NCBI RefSeq assembly: GCF_008973715.1
Contig: NZ_WBOL01000014.1
Coordinates: 10,269-74,268 of the forward strand
From: Nitrincola schmidtii
GTDB taxonomy: Bacteria > Pseudomonadota > Gammaproteobacteria > Pseudomonadales > Balneatricaceae
Length of the DNA: 64,000 bases
Direction: 5' to 3'
Part shown: piece by piece, positions 36,250 to 45,952 of the stretch
Position numbering within the stretch: the stretch's first letter is position 1
Layout: each line of letters begins with the position of its first letter
The notes under the pieces: model-generated
Seen by the model: the letters and a program-made list of their open reading frames with translations, nothing else
The model's database searches: none
What the model was told of the DNA's origin: nothing
Translations under genes and position numbers: made by a program

Positions 36250-38208
36250 TTAGCTTTTTTTGCGGTTTAGACGGTGTTCAATCAGATCATCAACCACCGA
36301 TGGATCCGCCAGTGTGGAGGTATCACCCAATGCACTGAAGTCATCTTCTGCAATCTTACGCAGAATACGGCGCATAATTTTACCTGAACGTGTCTTAGGC
36401 ATCCCTGGAGAGAACTGAATCAAATCAGGAGAGGCAATCGGTCCAATTTCCGAGCGAACCCAATTACGCAACTCTTTCATCAGATCATCAGATTGCTCAT
36501 AACCTGACTGCAGCGTTACATACACATAGATACCCTGACCTTTCAGATCATGTGGATAACCGACCACGGCCGCTTCTGCAACCGCAGGGTGAGCAACCAG
36601 GGCTGATTCAACTTCTGCGGTACCCATACGGTGACCGGATACGTTGATAACGTCATCGACACGACCAGTAATCCAGTAGTATCCATCTTCATCACGACGG
36701 GCACCATCACCAGTAGTGTAGTAACCTTTAAATCCGGAGAAATAGGTTTGTACGAAACGCTCATGGTCGCCAAAAATAGTACGACTCTGACCCGGCCAAG
36801 AGTCTGCAATCACCAGGTTACCGTCGCCAGCGCCTTCGACTGGATTACCTTCATTATCCAGCAGCATTGGCTGAACACCGAAGAAAGGACGTGTTGCAGA
36901 ACCTGGTTTCAGAGCTGTAGCACCTGGTAGAGGCACTATCATGATACCGCCAGTCTCTGTTTGCCACCAAGTATCCACGATTGGGCATTTGCCTTTACCG
37001 AAAATGCGGTGATACCACGTCCAAGCTTCTGGGTTAATAGGCTCGCCCACTGAACCGAGTAACTTCAAGCTAGATAGATCAGAGTCACCTAGGACATCTT
37101 CACCTTGCTGCATCAATGAGCGAATAGCCGTTGGTGCGGTATAGAACTGGTTAACTTTATGTTTTTCGATCACTCGACCAAAACGGCTGTTATCTGGGTA
37201 GTTAGGTACACCTTCAAACATCAGCGTGGTAGCACCATTGGCCAGTGGCCCATAAACAATATAACTGTGACCTGTCACCCAACCGACGTCAGCAGTACAC
37301 CAGTAGATATCACCTGGCTTATAGTCGAAGATCAATTCATGCGTCATCGACGCATAAACCAGATAGCCACCCGTTGTGTGCTGAAGACCTTTAGGCTGAC
37401 CAGTAGAACCTGAGGTATACAGAATGAACATTGGATCTTCTGCGTTCATCTCTTCGACAGCGCAATCTGGTGATGCAGCTGCAACGACATCGTGGAACCA
37501 CACATCACGATCTGCATGCCATGCAACATCTTTAGTAGTGCGCTGAACAGTCACAACGGATTGTACGAATTCAGCAGCGCCGTGTTCATCAATCGCTTCG
37601 TCAACATTCGCTTTTAGCGGAACTTGCTTACCACCGCGCAACGAGTAGTTAGACGTCACAATCAGTTTAGATTTAGCACCGATAACACGGCTTGCTAGGG
37701 CTTCTGGAGAGAAACCACCAAAGACGATTGAGTGAATCGCACCGATGCGGGTACAGGCCAACATCGCAATCGCAGCTTCTGGAATCATCGGAAGATATAG
37801 AGTAACCACATCACCCTTACCAATGCCTTGTGCTTTTAAGGCATTAGCGAAGCGACAAACACGCTCATGCAGGTCACGATAAGTAATTTTTTCATCTTCT
37901 TCTGGGTTGTCACCTTCCCAGATAATGGCGATTTGATCACCGCGAGTCGCTAAATGACGATCAAGACAGTTAGCAGAAACGTTCAAGGTACCGTCTTCGT
38001 ACCACTTAATAGAGACGTTATGAGGGTCAAAGGTGGTATTTTTTACTTTGGTGTAAGGCTTGATCCAATCTAGGCGCTTGCCTTGCTCACCCCAAAAAGC
38101 GTCCGGATCTTTAATAGATTGTTCGTACATTTCCAGATATTTGGCATTGTCGATATGTGCTTGGGCTGCAAATTCTGGATTTACCGGAAATATGTTTGCA
38201 TCACTCAT
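36250..38208 (-). CDS. acsA: Acetyl-CoA synthetase
   Basis: This enzyme converts acetate, ATP and CoA to acetyl-CoA via acetyl-AMP. The 652 residues match the family length exactly. The ATP-binding A3 loop [11 protein letters not shown], the WWQTETGG motif, and the C-terminal PKTRSGK with the acetylatable lysine at 610 (Lys609 in E. coli) are all present. AAGGA lies 10 bases before the ATG. The upstream gap carries an AGAC-N4-GTCT box and a 9-base inverted repeat. It forms an acetate uptake and use set with the symporter operon and crbS/crbR. Confidence 0.98.
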   Translation of the reverse strand: MSDANIFPVNPEFAAQAHIDNAKYLEMYEQSIKDPDAFWGEQGKRLDWIKPYTKVKNTTFDPHNVSIKWYEDGTLNVSANCLDRHLATRGDQIAIIWEGDNPEEDEKITYRDLHERVCRFANALKAQGIGKGDVVTLYLPMIPEAAIAMLACTRIGAIHSIVFGGFSPEALASRVIGAKSKLIVTSNYSLRGGKQVPLKANVDEAIDEHGAAEFVQSVVTVQRTTKDVAWHADRDVWFHDVVAAASPDCAVEEMNAEDPMFILYTSGSTGQPKGLQHTTGGYLVYASMTHELIFDYKPGDIYWCTADVGWVTGHSYIVYGPLANGATTLMFEGVPNYPDNSRFGRVIEKHKVNQFYTAPTAIRSLMQQGEDVLGDSDLSSLKLLGSVGEPINPEAWTWYHRIFGKGKCPIVDTWWQTETGGIMIVPLPGATALKPGSATRPFFGVQPMLLDNEGNPVEGAGDGNLVIADSWPGQSRTIFGDHERFVQTYFSGFKGYYTTGDGARRDEDGYYWITGRVDDVINVSGHRMGTAEVESALVAHPAVAEAAVVGYPHDLKGQGIYVYVTLQSGYEQSDDLMKELRNWVRSEIGPIASPDLIQFSPGMPKTRSGKIMRRILRKIAEDDFSALGDTSTLADPSVVDDLIEHRLNRKKS

Positions 38209-38308
38209 GGGTTGTTGTCCTTCGCTTGAGATTTGTTGTTATGTCAATTCGCCAAACTTTTTCGATTTACTAACGATTAAATTAGGCGTTTATTATTTGA
38301 ATAGTACG

Positions 38309-38360
38309 TTTATACAGAACCCTTGATCCCCTCTTAATTAGACATTGGTCTGATCAAGGG
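38309..38360 (-). promoter_or_regulatory. acs promoter region with candidate CrbR box and inverted repeat
   Basis: On the minus strand AGACCAATGTCT (38340-38351) is followed after 23 bases by TGTATA/TATAAA as a possible -10, with no good -35. The inverted repeat CCCTTGATC/GATCAAGGG (38320-38328 and 38352-38360) flanks the space between box and -10. It could be a second operator or the fleR terminator, although no T run follows. Confidence 0.45.
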
Positions 38361-38397
38361 GGCTACGTTAGTTCTATAGATCCTTTATAGTTAGTAC

Positions 38398-39780
38398 TTA
38401 CTTACCACCTAACACTTGCTCTAGATCAATTCCCTGATCTCTGATTTTTGCAAGCTTGTATCTCAATGTTCGTGGACTAATACCTAAGTGTTCCGCCGCT
38501 AGCTTACGACTGCCCTTAAATTGAACCAACGCATCCAAAATAATTTGATACTCATGCTGTCGTAAATCTTGATCTAAGACACCACCCGATTCGGATTTCA
38601 AGACAGAAACCATTGGCGCGACCTGACTTGCTTCCTCTGGTAAGCGGATAGATCCTTCCGATAAGTGCAAATCTGTAGCTAAAATTTTACTACCTGTCTG
38701 AAGAATTAAAGCCCGTTGAATAACGTTATCCAATTCACGAACATTACCCGGCCATGCGTAAGACTCAAGTACCTCCTGGGCCTCAGTCGACAAGACTGCC
38801 GGACTGCGACGCATTTTTTGACAATGATGCTGAAGCATTCGTTGAGCCAAAGGCTCAATATCCTCAGCACGCTCTCGTAAAGGCAACCATTGCAACGGAA
38901 AAACATTTAAACGGTAATACAGATCTTCTCGAAACTGACGATCGGTCACGCATTGCAGTAAATCGCGATTACTGGTTGCCAATACTCTAACATTCAGCTT
39001 AATCAGTTTACGGCTACCGATACGTTCAACTTCTTGTTCTTGTAAGACGCGAAGCAGTTTCGCTTGCAGGCCTAAGTCCATTTCACTGATTTCATCTAAT
39101 AACAGTGTGCCGCCATTGGCTTGTTCAAACTTACCAGGAACCGACTGATGCGCACCCGTAAAAGCACCCTTTTCATGTCCGAATAAGGTAGCTTCTAACA
39201 TGCTTTCTGGAATTGCTGCGCAGTTGATGGCAATAAAGGGTTGTCCTGCTCGACCTGAGTGACGATGAATATAACGTGCCAACACTTCTTTACCCGTTCC
39301 CGACTCACCCGTAATCAGGACAGTTGAATCAGTGACTGCAACGCGTTGAGCTAATTTCAGCAATTGCTGACTGGATAGTGATCGAGCAATAGGTTCATCA
39401 TTGGGGTCCTCCGTGATTGCCCCTATCGCATAACGACCTATCAATTCGATCAACTGAGAAGGGTCAAAGGGTTTCATTAAGTAATCCACTGCACCGTGCC
39501 GAATCGCATCAACAGCGCGTTCAATTTGACCATAGGCAGTAATCAGTGCCACCGGCAGCATCGGATAACGCTGTCTTAGTTGTGCTAGCAATGCATGTCC
39601 ATCCATACCCGGCATATTGACATCGGTTACCACCATATCAACCGCTTCATGATCCAGCAGGCTCAGGGCTTCCTCTCCAGACCCTGCTTCTAAATAGCGG
39701 ATTTTGGCAAGCGCCAAGGTATCAACTAAGGCCTCTCGCAAGCCTATATCATCTTCAACAATTAATACCCTTGGTGACAT
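38398..39780 (-). CDS. fleR: FleR, sigma-54-dependent flagellar response regulator
   Basis: FleR is the NtrC-type activator of middle flagellar genes, phosphorylated by FleS. The 460-residue protein has a receiver with Asp10, Asp11 and phospho-acceptor Asp53 (VVTDVNMPG). The AAA+ domain has Walker A GESGTGKE and the sigma-54 contact loop GAFTGA. The Fis-type helix-turn-helix is at the end (SRKLAAEHLGISPRTLRYKL). It follows fleS by 12 bases. Confidence 0.95.
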   Translation of the reverse strand: MSPRVLIVEDDIGLREALVDTLALAKIRYLEAGSGEEALSLLDHEAVDMVVTDVNMPGMDGHALLAQLRQRYPMLPVALITAYGQIERAVDAIRHGAVDYLMKPFDPSQLIELIGRYAIGAITEDPNDEPIARSLSSQQLLKLAQRVAVTDSTVLITGESGTGKEVLARYIHRHSGRAGQPFIAINCAAIPESMLEATLFGHEKGAFTGAHQSVPGKFEQANGGTLLLDEISEMDLGLQAKLLRVLQEQEVERIGSRKLIKLNVRVLATSNRDLLQCVTDRQFREDLYYRLNVFPLQWLPLRERAEDIEPLAQRMLQHHCQKMRRSPAVLSTEAQEVLESYAWPGNVRELDNVIQRALILQTGSKILATDLHLSEGSIRLPEEASQVAPMVSVLKSESGGVLDQDLRQHEYQIILDALVQFKGSRKLAAEHLGISPRTLRYKLAKIRDQGIDLEQVLGGK

Positions 39781-39792
39781 GGAATAACCCTA

Positions 39793-40851
39793 CTAATTAG
39801 CTTCTTTTAAAGGTAGTTGAAAACGTGCACAGGTTCCTTTCTCTGGCTCAGAGCTAAGCTCAAACTGTCCATGATGAGCACGGGCAATCACTTGAGCAAT
39901 TGCCAAACCTAAACCCGTCCCGTGAGTTTTGGTGGTATAAAATGGCTCTTTAGCTCTTTGTAAACTCTCAGCATTCATACCAGGACCATTATCTGAGACA
40001 CTAATGACTAAGGTATTTTGTTGCTGCTCCAGTAATATTTCTAATACCGCATTTTCATGGCAGGCTTGCAACGCATTATTCACCAAATTTAGAACAGCGC
40101 CCAATAACGCCTCTAAATTACACTGTATCTGTGCATCACCTGCCCGATTGATAAATTCACACTCAGCATCATATTGAGCGAGCGGCTGATCCAGTAAATC
40201 TTCAATTCGAATTAACAGATCATCTGCATTAATCTGATCATCTAGACGTGTTTCACCTCGAGCAAAAATAAGCATATCTCGAACTTGTTGCTCTAGATGA
40301 GTTAAATGTTGCTTAACCTTGGTCGCGAATCGAATTCGATGGGCATCAGTCAATTCTGATGCGGTTAAATGAGTTGCATAGATTAATGCCGCTGACAGTG
40401 GAGTCCTTACCTGATGTGCTAAGGATGCCATCATTCGTCCCATCTCTGATAAGCGCTGATAGTGGTGTAGTTTGGATTGCAAATCACGTGTTTGTGTCTG
40501 GTCCGTCATAAACACTAATTGCCCGGGTTCATCAGGCAGTGCCAAGGTTGACAGCAATACGCGCTTGCCATTTCTAAGTGACACTTCATGTCCATCATCA
40601 GGACGGGGGGCAAAGCAGGCTTGAATCACTGCTATCCAAGCACGATCTTGCAACTTTTCCCCCAATAAGGCCTCTGCAGCGGGATTACTTTCGACAATCA
40701 AGCCACGATTATCGATGACCAAAAAACCAGTTGGCATCAAATCAACGAGTTTCCTGAGTCTCATCAAGGCTTGCTGTTCAGACTGTAAGGCTTCAACCTG
40801 CTGTTCCAGTTCGGAAATACGCTGTTCTGCGTGTTTTAGCGCATCACTCAT
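39793..40851 (-). CDS. fleS: FleS, flagellar sensor histidine kinase
   Basis: The 352-residue soluble kinase has a coiled-coil start, a PAS domain (about 40-125), the HisKA box MASLAHQVRTPLSAAL (His near 146) and a HATPase domain with GPGM and GTGLGLAI. There are no membrane helices, as in Pseudomonas FleS. It overlaps fleQ by 4 bases (ATGA), so the two are translationally coupled. Confidence 0.94.
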   Translation of the reverse strand: MSDALKHAEQRISELEQQVEALQSEQQALMRLRKLVDLMPTGFLVIDNRGLIVESNPAAEALLGEKLQDRAWIAVIQACFAPRPDDGHEVSLRNGKRVLLSTLALPDEPGQLVFMTDQTQTRDLQSKLHHYQRLSEMGRMMASLAHQVRTPLSAALIYATHLTASELTDAHRIRFATKVKQHLTHLEQQVRDMLIFARGETRLDDQINADDLLIRIEDLLDQPLAQYDAECEFINRAGDAQIQCNLEALLGAVLNLVNNALQACHENAVLEILLEQQQNTLVISVSDNGPGMNAESLQRAKEPFYTTKTHGTGLGLAIAQVIARAHHGQFELSSEPEKGTCARFQLPLKEAN

Positions 40852-42350
40852 GAGCGAGCCATATCATATTTACGCATTTTTTCGACCAGTGTAGTTCGAC
40901 GAATACCTAACAAGCGCGCGGCTCGTGCAACGACTTGACCTGACTCGGATAAGGCTTGTTCGATCAGTCGCTGCTCAGTGGTTTCAAGGAAGTTTTTTAG
41001 ATCAATCCCTTTCTTTAATACCTCAAGCTCTGCTTGCGATATATCCTTGTTTTGCGGACTATCCCTAAAGATATCAGTGGACAACGTTTTATCTGATGCC
41101 TCTTTTTTCTGATACTCATCTTCCTGATCGGGCATCAAATTGACCGGAGGCTGAACGCCTTGATAACGCTCAGGATGAGGTTCTTCTATATGCCTAAACT
41201 TGGCTGGTAACTCAGAGACACCGATCACACCGCCAGAGTGAATGATGGCAAGACGCTCGAGCAGGTTTGACAGCTCACGTACATTTCCTGGCCAAGGATG
41301 ACGCCTTAATGACTCCATCGCGTCTGGTAAAAAATGCATTGCGTCTAATCCCTGCTCTTGTAAACGTTGCATAAATTCATTGATCAGTAAGGGCAGATCG
41401 GAAACACGTTCTCGCAGAGGCGGCATTTCGATGGGAAAAACATTGAGACGATAGTAAAGATCTTCCCTAAACTCACCAGAAACAATCATCTCTTCAAGAT
41501 TTTTGTGTGTTGCAGTGATGATACGCACATCTACTTCAAGGGTTCGACTGCCTCCGACACGCTCAAATTGACGTTCTTGCAGCACTCTTAACAATTTTAC
41601 CTGCATAGGGAGAGGCATATCTCCCACTTCATCCAGAAAGAGTGTTCCACCATCGGCGAGTTCAAATCGCCCTGCTCGACTGCTGATTGCTCCGGTAAAG
41701 GCGCCCTTTTCGTGACCAAAAAGTTCACTTTCGAGCAGCTCAGCCGGTATCGCTCCACAATTAACCGGTACAAAGGGTTTATCTCGACGATCAGAATGCT
41801 GATGTAAGGCCCGTGCAACGACCTCTTTACCGGTTCCTGATTCTCCGGTAATGAGCACACTCACATCTCGTGCAGCAACTTGACCAATCAAACTGCGAAT
41901 ATCACGAACCGCCTTACTTTGTCCTACAAAGCCCTGACACTCAATTTCGGTCGTTGGCATAGGTATCTGCTGCTTAAGAAACACCTGTGCACAATGCAGC
42001 AGATCTAAAAAACGATCGTATCGATACGGAGGTAAAAAGTGATCCAGTATCCCTAGAGATCTAGCACTACTTTCTTCTATCTCGGGCCAGTCACATAATA
42101 GCAGTTTGGGAAGCGGTCGCTGCTCTATGTGAAGCTCGCTGACTAATTTTTCCAGAGCGATTGGCAAACTACTGTGACCAATCAGCACCAAACCCAAACT
42201 GCTTAAATCAAAATCACGGCCGCGCTGAAACCAACTGACAAAGTCAAAAATATGGCAGTTAACACCCATAAAAGAGAGACATGTCTGCAATGAGTGGCTG
42301 CGCAGATGATCATCATCCAGCAATAAAACGTCAGAAAATTTACGATCCAT
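40848..42350 (-). CDS. fleQ: FleQ, master flagellar sigma-54 activator
   Basis: FleQ starts the flagellar cascade and in Pseudomonas also binds c-di-GMP. The 500-residue protein has a receiver-like N-terminal domain (about 1-120) that keeps [10 protein letters not shown] but lacks an aspartate at the phospho-acceptor strand ([10 protein letters not shown]), so it is not expected to be phosphorylated. The AAA+ core has GESGTGKEV and GAFTGA, and a Fis-type helix-turn-helix ([18 protein letters not shown]) ends the protein. It is first in fleQ-fleS-fleR. A TTGACG-like -35 lies at 42404-42409 on the minus strand. Confidence 0.93.
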   Translation of the reverse strand: MDRKFSDVLLLDDDHLRSHSLQTCLSFMGVNCHIFDFVSWFQRGRDFDLSSLGLVLIGHSSLPIALEKLVSELHIEQRPLPKLLLCDWPEIEESSARSLGILDHFLPPYRYDRFLDLLHCAQVFLKQQIPMPTTEIECQGFVGQSKAVRDIRSLIGQVAARDVSVLITGESGTGKEVVARALHQHSDRRDKPFVPVNCGAIPAELLESELFGHEKGAFTGAISSRAGRFELADGGTLFLDEVGDMPLPMQVKLLRVLQERQFERVGGSRTLEVDVRIITATHKNLEEMIVSGEFREDLYYRLNVFPIEMPPLRERVSDLPLLINEFMQRLQEQGLDAMHFLPDAMESLRRHPWPGNVRELSNLLERLAIIHSGGVIGVSELPAKFRHIEEPHPERYQGVQPPVNLMPDQEDEYQKKEASDKTLSTDIFRDSPQNKDISQAELEVLKKGIDLKNFLETTEQRLIEQALSESGQVVARAARLLGIRRTTLVEKMRKYDMARS

Positions 42351-42446
42351 GGGTAAACGACCTATGACAAAGACAAACTAACACTAACGTTAGCTCGCCT
42401 TTACGTCAATAGTTTGACTTTTTAAAGCTGTAAATCGATAGGATTT

Positions 42447-42767
42447 TTACGATTTTTTCGGTGGGAAAGAGGGAAATTGAGTAATGATCCCCTTAGCTTC
42501 TGTAATCTTAGCCACACCACTTTGACGAACTTCATCTATACGAATCACCGAATGCATCGGAACATAAGTACGCTTTACTTCGCCAAACTGTTGACGCAAT
42601 TTTTCTTCTGAAGGATCGACCACCAATTCAGAGCGAGAACCAAACACAAATCCCTCAAGCTCTAAAAACCCCCATAGATCACTTTGAAACACATGACGTA
42701 CATAGAGCTCATACACTTTATCTTGATTTACAAAGGCAACGCGATAGATAGATTCTTCTGCAGCCAT
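42447..42767 (-). CDS. DUF1820 family protein
   Basis: This 106-residue protein is a conserved gammaproteobacterial family of unknown function, recognisable by IYRVAFVNQDKVYELYVRHV, WGFLELEGFVFG, VVDPSEEKLRQQF and YVPMHSVIRIDEV. It has no membrane helix or signal peptide. It lies upstream of fleQ in the same direction and divergent from miaB across a 301-base gap. Confidence 0.85.
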   Translation of the reverse strand: MAAEESIYRVAFVNQDKVYELYVRHVFQSDLWGFLELEGFVFGSRSELVVDPSEEKLRQQFGEVKRTYVPMHSVIRIDEVRQSGVAKITEAKGIITQFPSFPPKKS

Positions 42768-43068
42768 GATAGGTACATCACTCCTTTAATTATCTAAACT
42801 GAACTTTCAAATAGACTCTGCTCTCAAACTATCTTTATCGGGGCGATAAGACTATCTTTCAAGGGCACCGTGTTTCGCTGGCAAGGCATTGCAAGGCAAA
42901 CACCTTGCTTAATAGTGACTTTTTTTGATCTATGCGTTGTTAAAAGCACTAAGCATTGAACTGGATGACAAAAACTGCTCAAAAAACGCTCAGCGTGTGG
43001 CAGCAAGTCGGCGGCTTCGCTATAATCTTGCCCCTATTTTAATCGACAATCTTAACTGCAGGTAACTC
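42768..43068. promoter_or_regulatory. Divergent region between DUF1820 and miaB
   Basis: These 301 bases hold the promoters of two divergent genes and no convincing small gene. A TATAAT at 43021-43026 is the likely -10 of miaB, about 42 bases before its start, with a poor -35. The only other structure is GCAAGG-CAAACA-CCTTGC at 42891-42908 beside a direct repeat of GCAAGGCA. Confidence 0.5.
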
Positions 43069-44415
43069 ATGAGCAAAAAGTTGTTTATCAAGACACACGG
43101 CTGTCAGATGAACGAGTACGACTCCTCCCGTATGGCAGACCTTTTGGGTGAAAGTCACGCCCTAGAACTGACCGATAGTCCGGATGATGCCGATGTACTT
43201 CTGCTCAACACCTGTTCTATTCGTGAAAAAGCACAAGAAAAGGTTTTCCATCAGCTAGGCCGCTGGCGCAAGTTAAAAGAAAAGCGTCCGGATCTGATTA
43301 TTGGTGTGGGCGGATGTGTGGCTAGCCAAGAAGGTGAAGCGATTCGTGATCGAGCACCCTATGTTGATATGATCTTTGGCCCACAAACGCTGCATCGCTT
43401 GCCTGAGATGATCAATGAAAGCAAAAAAGGCACCCTAGGCATTGTTGATATCAGCTTTCCTGAAATTGAAAAGTTTGACAACCTGCCAGCGCCTCGTGCT
43501 GAGGGTGCTGAAGCCTTTGTTTCTGTGATGGAAGGCTGCAGTAAATACTGTACTTTCTGTGTGGTGCCATACACTCGAGGTGAAGAGGTCAGCCGCCCCT
43601 TACAGGACGTCCTGAATGAATGCCAAGAACTGGCAGAACAGGGTGTACGAGAAGTTAACTTGCTCGGCCAAAACGTCAACGCTTATCGAGGCGAACTAAG
43701 CGACGGTGATCACGCAGATTTAGCTGAACTGATTCGCCGTGTTGCAGCGATTGATGGTATTGATCGTATTCGTTTTACCACCTCGCACCCCGTCGAGTTC
43801 AGTGACAGCCTAATTGACGTCTACGATGAAGTACCTGAACTGGTAAGTCATTTACATCTACCGGTTCAAAGTGGTTCCGATAGAATCCTGATGGCGATGA
43901 AACGTGGCCATACCGCACTGGAATATAAATCGAAGTTACGTCGTATTCGTAAACTTCGTCCCAATATCAGCTTTTCATCGGATTTCATTATTGGCTTCCC
44001 GGGGGAAACCGATGCCGATTTCCAAGCGACGATGAAACTGATTGAAGAGATAGGCTTTGATTCATCTTTCAGCTTTGTCTATAGCCGTCGTCCCGGAACA
44101 CCCGCAGCAGACTTGCCTGACTCTGTCTCTGACGAAGAGAAGAAGCAACGTCTTGCTCTGTTACAGCATCGCATTACCCAGCAAGCGACGGAAATTAGTC
44201 GTCGTATGGTAGGCAATATTGAGCGCATTTTAGTCAATGGCTACTCAAAGAAAGATCCTGGTCAATTGTCCGGCCGTACTGAAAACAACCGAGTGGTTAA
44301 CTTTCGCTGCGACAACCCCGATCTCATTGGTCACTTTGCAGATGTCAAAATCATTCAAGCCTATGCAAACTCATTAGTGGGTGAACTCGTCGCATCAGAA
44401 CTTGATGCTCAATAA
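43069..44415 (+). CDS. miaB: MiaB, tRNA 2-methylthio-N6-isopentenyladenosine synthase
   Basis: MiaB is a radical SAM enzyme that adds a methylthio group to i6A37 of tRNAs. The 448-residue protein has the three N-terminal iron-sulfur cysteines 12, 49 and 83, the radical SAM CxxxCxxC at 157, 161 and 164, and a C-terminal TRAM domain. It leads the conserved plus-strand block miaB-phoH-ybeY-corC-lnt. Confidence 0.98.
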   Translation: MSKKLFIKTHGCQMNEYDSSRMADLLGESHALELTDSPDDADVLLLNTCSIREKAQEKVFHQLGRWRKLKEKRPDLIIGVGGCVASQEGEAIRDRAPYVDMIFGPQTLHRLPEMINESKKGTLGIVDISFPEIEKFDNLPAPRAEGAEAFVSVMEGCSKYCTFCVVPYTRGEEVSRPLQDVLNECQELAEQGVREVNLLGQNVNAYRGELSDGDHADLAELIRRVAAIDGIDRIRFTTSHPVEFSDSLIDVYDEVPELVSHLHLPVQSGSDRILMAMKRGHTALEYKSKLRRIRKLRPNISFSSDFIIGFPGETDADFQATMKLIEEIGFDSSFSFVYSRRPGTPAADLPDSVSDEEKKQRLALLQHRITQQATEISRRMVGNIERILVNGYSKKDPGQLSGRTENNRVVNFRCDNPDLIGHFADVKIIQAYANSLVGELVASELDAQ

Positions 44416-44475
44416 AGAGATAACTCAACACTTGATATCACTCACTAAGATAATCACTGATGACAGGAATTTGAA

Positions 44476-45489
44476 TTGCCTTCCACTCACACACTAAATT
44501 TTACTCTTGAGCCTGACAATCTCGGCGCACTTGCTAACCTCTGCGGACAACTGAATGAGCATCTTCTCCTGATTGAAGAGCGTACAGGCATGGAAGTGCT
44601 GCATCGAGGCAATCACTTCCAAATTTTAGGGAGCGAAGCTGAATGTGAGAAAATAAAGCTAATGCTGCAACAGCTTTTCCAAGATGCGAGCTCTGGCACT
44701 GAACTAACACCTGCACACATCCATCTTGCACTGAAAGCGACAGGCATCGAAAGCCGTCAAAATAGCAGCACTCCTTATGATCGAGATGTCACTATACGCA
44801 CACGTAAGATGCAGATACGTCCTCGCAGTGACAATCAAAAGCGCTATGTCGAATCGGTTCAACGACTGGATATCAATTTCGGTATTGGACCCGCTGGAAC
44901 CGGCAAAACCTATCTAGCAGTTGCCTGTGCGGTGGAAGCCCTAGAACGCGAAGAGGTCAGTCGTATTTTACTGGTTCGCCCGGCCGTTGAAGCGGGAGAA
45001 AAACTGGGCTTTTTACCTGGTGATCTGTCACAGAAAGTCGATCCTTATCTTCGTCCACTTTATGATGCACTTTACGAGATGATCGGCATTGAAAAAGTGG
45101 CTCGTCTGATAGAGAAAAATGTCATTGAAATTGCTCCTTTAGCCTATATGCGCGGCCGTACACTCAATGGTTCTTTTGTCATTCTTGATGAATCGCAAAA
45201 CACCACACGTGAACAGATGAAGATGTTTTTAACCCGTATCGGTTTTGGCTCAACCGCCGTAATCACGGGTGATGTAACCCAGATTGACCTACCCAAAGGG
45301 GTTCGATCTGGTCTAGTTCACGCGATTGAAGTCCTTAAGGGTGTTGAAGGCATTGGCTTTACTCACTTTACCGCTAAAGATGTGGTGCGCCATCCCTTGG
45401 TTCAACATATTGTTATCGCCTATGATCGCTATGAAAAAATGGAAGCGCAGCGCCAGCAATCTGACCAACAGACAAGAGAAAAACGCTAA
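44476..45489 (+). CDS. ybeZ: PhoH-like protein (YbeZ)
   Basis: The 337-residue ATPase has an N-terminal KH-like region and the PhoH P-loop GPAGTGKTYLA near residues 137-147. LDESQNTT serves as its Walker B region. It starts at TTG 44476, with AGGA 8 bases upstream; no in-frame ATG is as well placed. Its stop overlaps the ybeY start by one base. YbeZ and YbeY act together in RNA metabolism and ribosome maturation. Confidence 0.95.
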   Translation: MPSTHTLNFTLEPDNLGALANLCGQLNEHLLLIEERTGMEVLHRGNHFQILGSEAECEKIKLMLQQLFQDASSGTELTPAHIHLALKATGIESRQNSSTPYDRDVTIRTRKMQIRPRSDNQKRYVESVQRLDINFGIGPAGTGKTYLAVACAVEALEREEVSRILLVRPAVEAGEKLGFLPGDLSQKVDPYLRPLYDALYEMIGIEKVARLIEKNVIEIAPLAYMRGRTLNGSFVILDESQNTTREQMKMFLTRIGFGSTAVITGDVTQIDLPKGVRSGLVHAIEVLKGVEGIGFTHFTAKDVVRHPLVQHIVIAYDRYEKMEAQRQQSDQQTREKR

Positions 45490-45944
45490 TGGCTATTGAC
45501 GTAGATATCCAGATCGCTGTCGAAGACCAGCCACTTCCAGAGGCTGATGATTTCCAGCGCTGGGTAGAAACCGCCTTAACGAATCAGATAGATGAGGCTG
45601 AACTGTGTATTCGCATAGTCTCCTCCGAGGAAAGCCAAGAGCTAAATAGCACTTGGCGCGGCATGGACAAGCCCACTAATGTTTTGTCCTTTCCGTTTGA
45701 GGCACCACCAGGGTTTTCATCAGCCATGATTGGTGATTTAGCCATCTGTGCCGAAGTGGTTGCCAGTGAAGCACAGGCACAAAATAAACCTTTAATGGCG
45801 CATTGGGCACATATGGTTATTCATGGGGTATTGCATCTGATCGGATTCGATCATATAAATGACGATGACGCGGAAGAGATGGAAGCGTTAGAGATTAAAT
45901 TACTCGCGCAACTCGATATTCCCAACCCTTACATATCCGCTTAG
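45489..45944 (+). CDS. ybeY: YbeY, endoribonuclease and rRNA maturation factor
   Basis: YbeY is a zinc-dependent RNase involved in 16S rRNA maturation and late ribosome quality control. The 151-residue protein carries the zinc motif HGVLHLIGFDH with His112, His116 and His122. The N-terminal part is variable, as usual. It is coupled to ybeZ by a TAATG overlap. Confidence 0.97.
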   Translation: MAIDVDIQIAVEDQPLPEADDFQRWVETALTNQIDEAELCIRIVSSEESQELNSTWRGMDKPTNVLSFPFEAPPGFSSAMIGDLAICAEVVASEAQAQNKPLMAHWAHMVIHGVLHLIGFDHINDDDAEEMEALEIKLLAQLDIPNPYISA

Positions 45945-45952
45945 AGGACAAC

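Noticed and set aside
42891-42908. GCAAGG/CCTTGC hairpin as a terminator
   Set aside because: The T run comes 14 bases later and the stem is short; neither neighbouring gene ends there.
42824-43006. 60-codon ORF in the DUF1820/miaB gap
   Set aside because: There is no ribosome site or recognisable pattern, and it overlaps the likely promoters.
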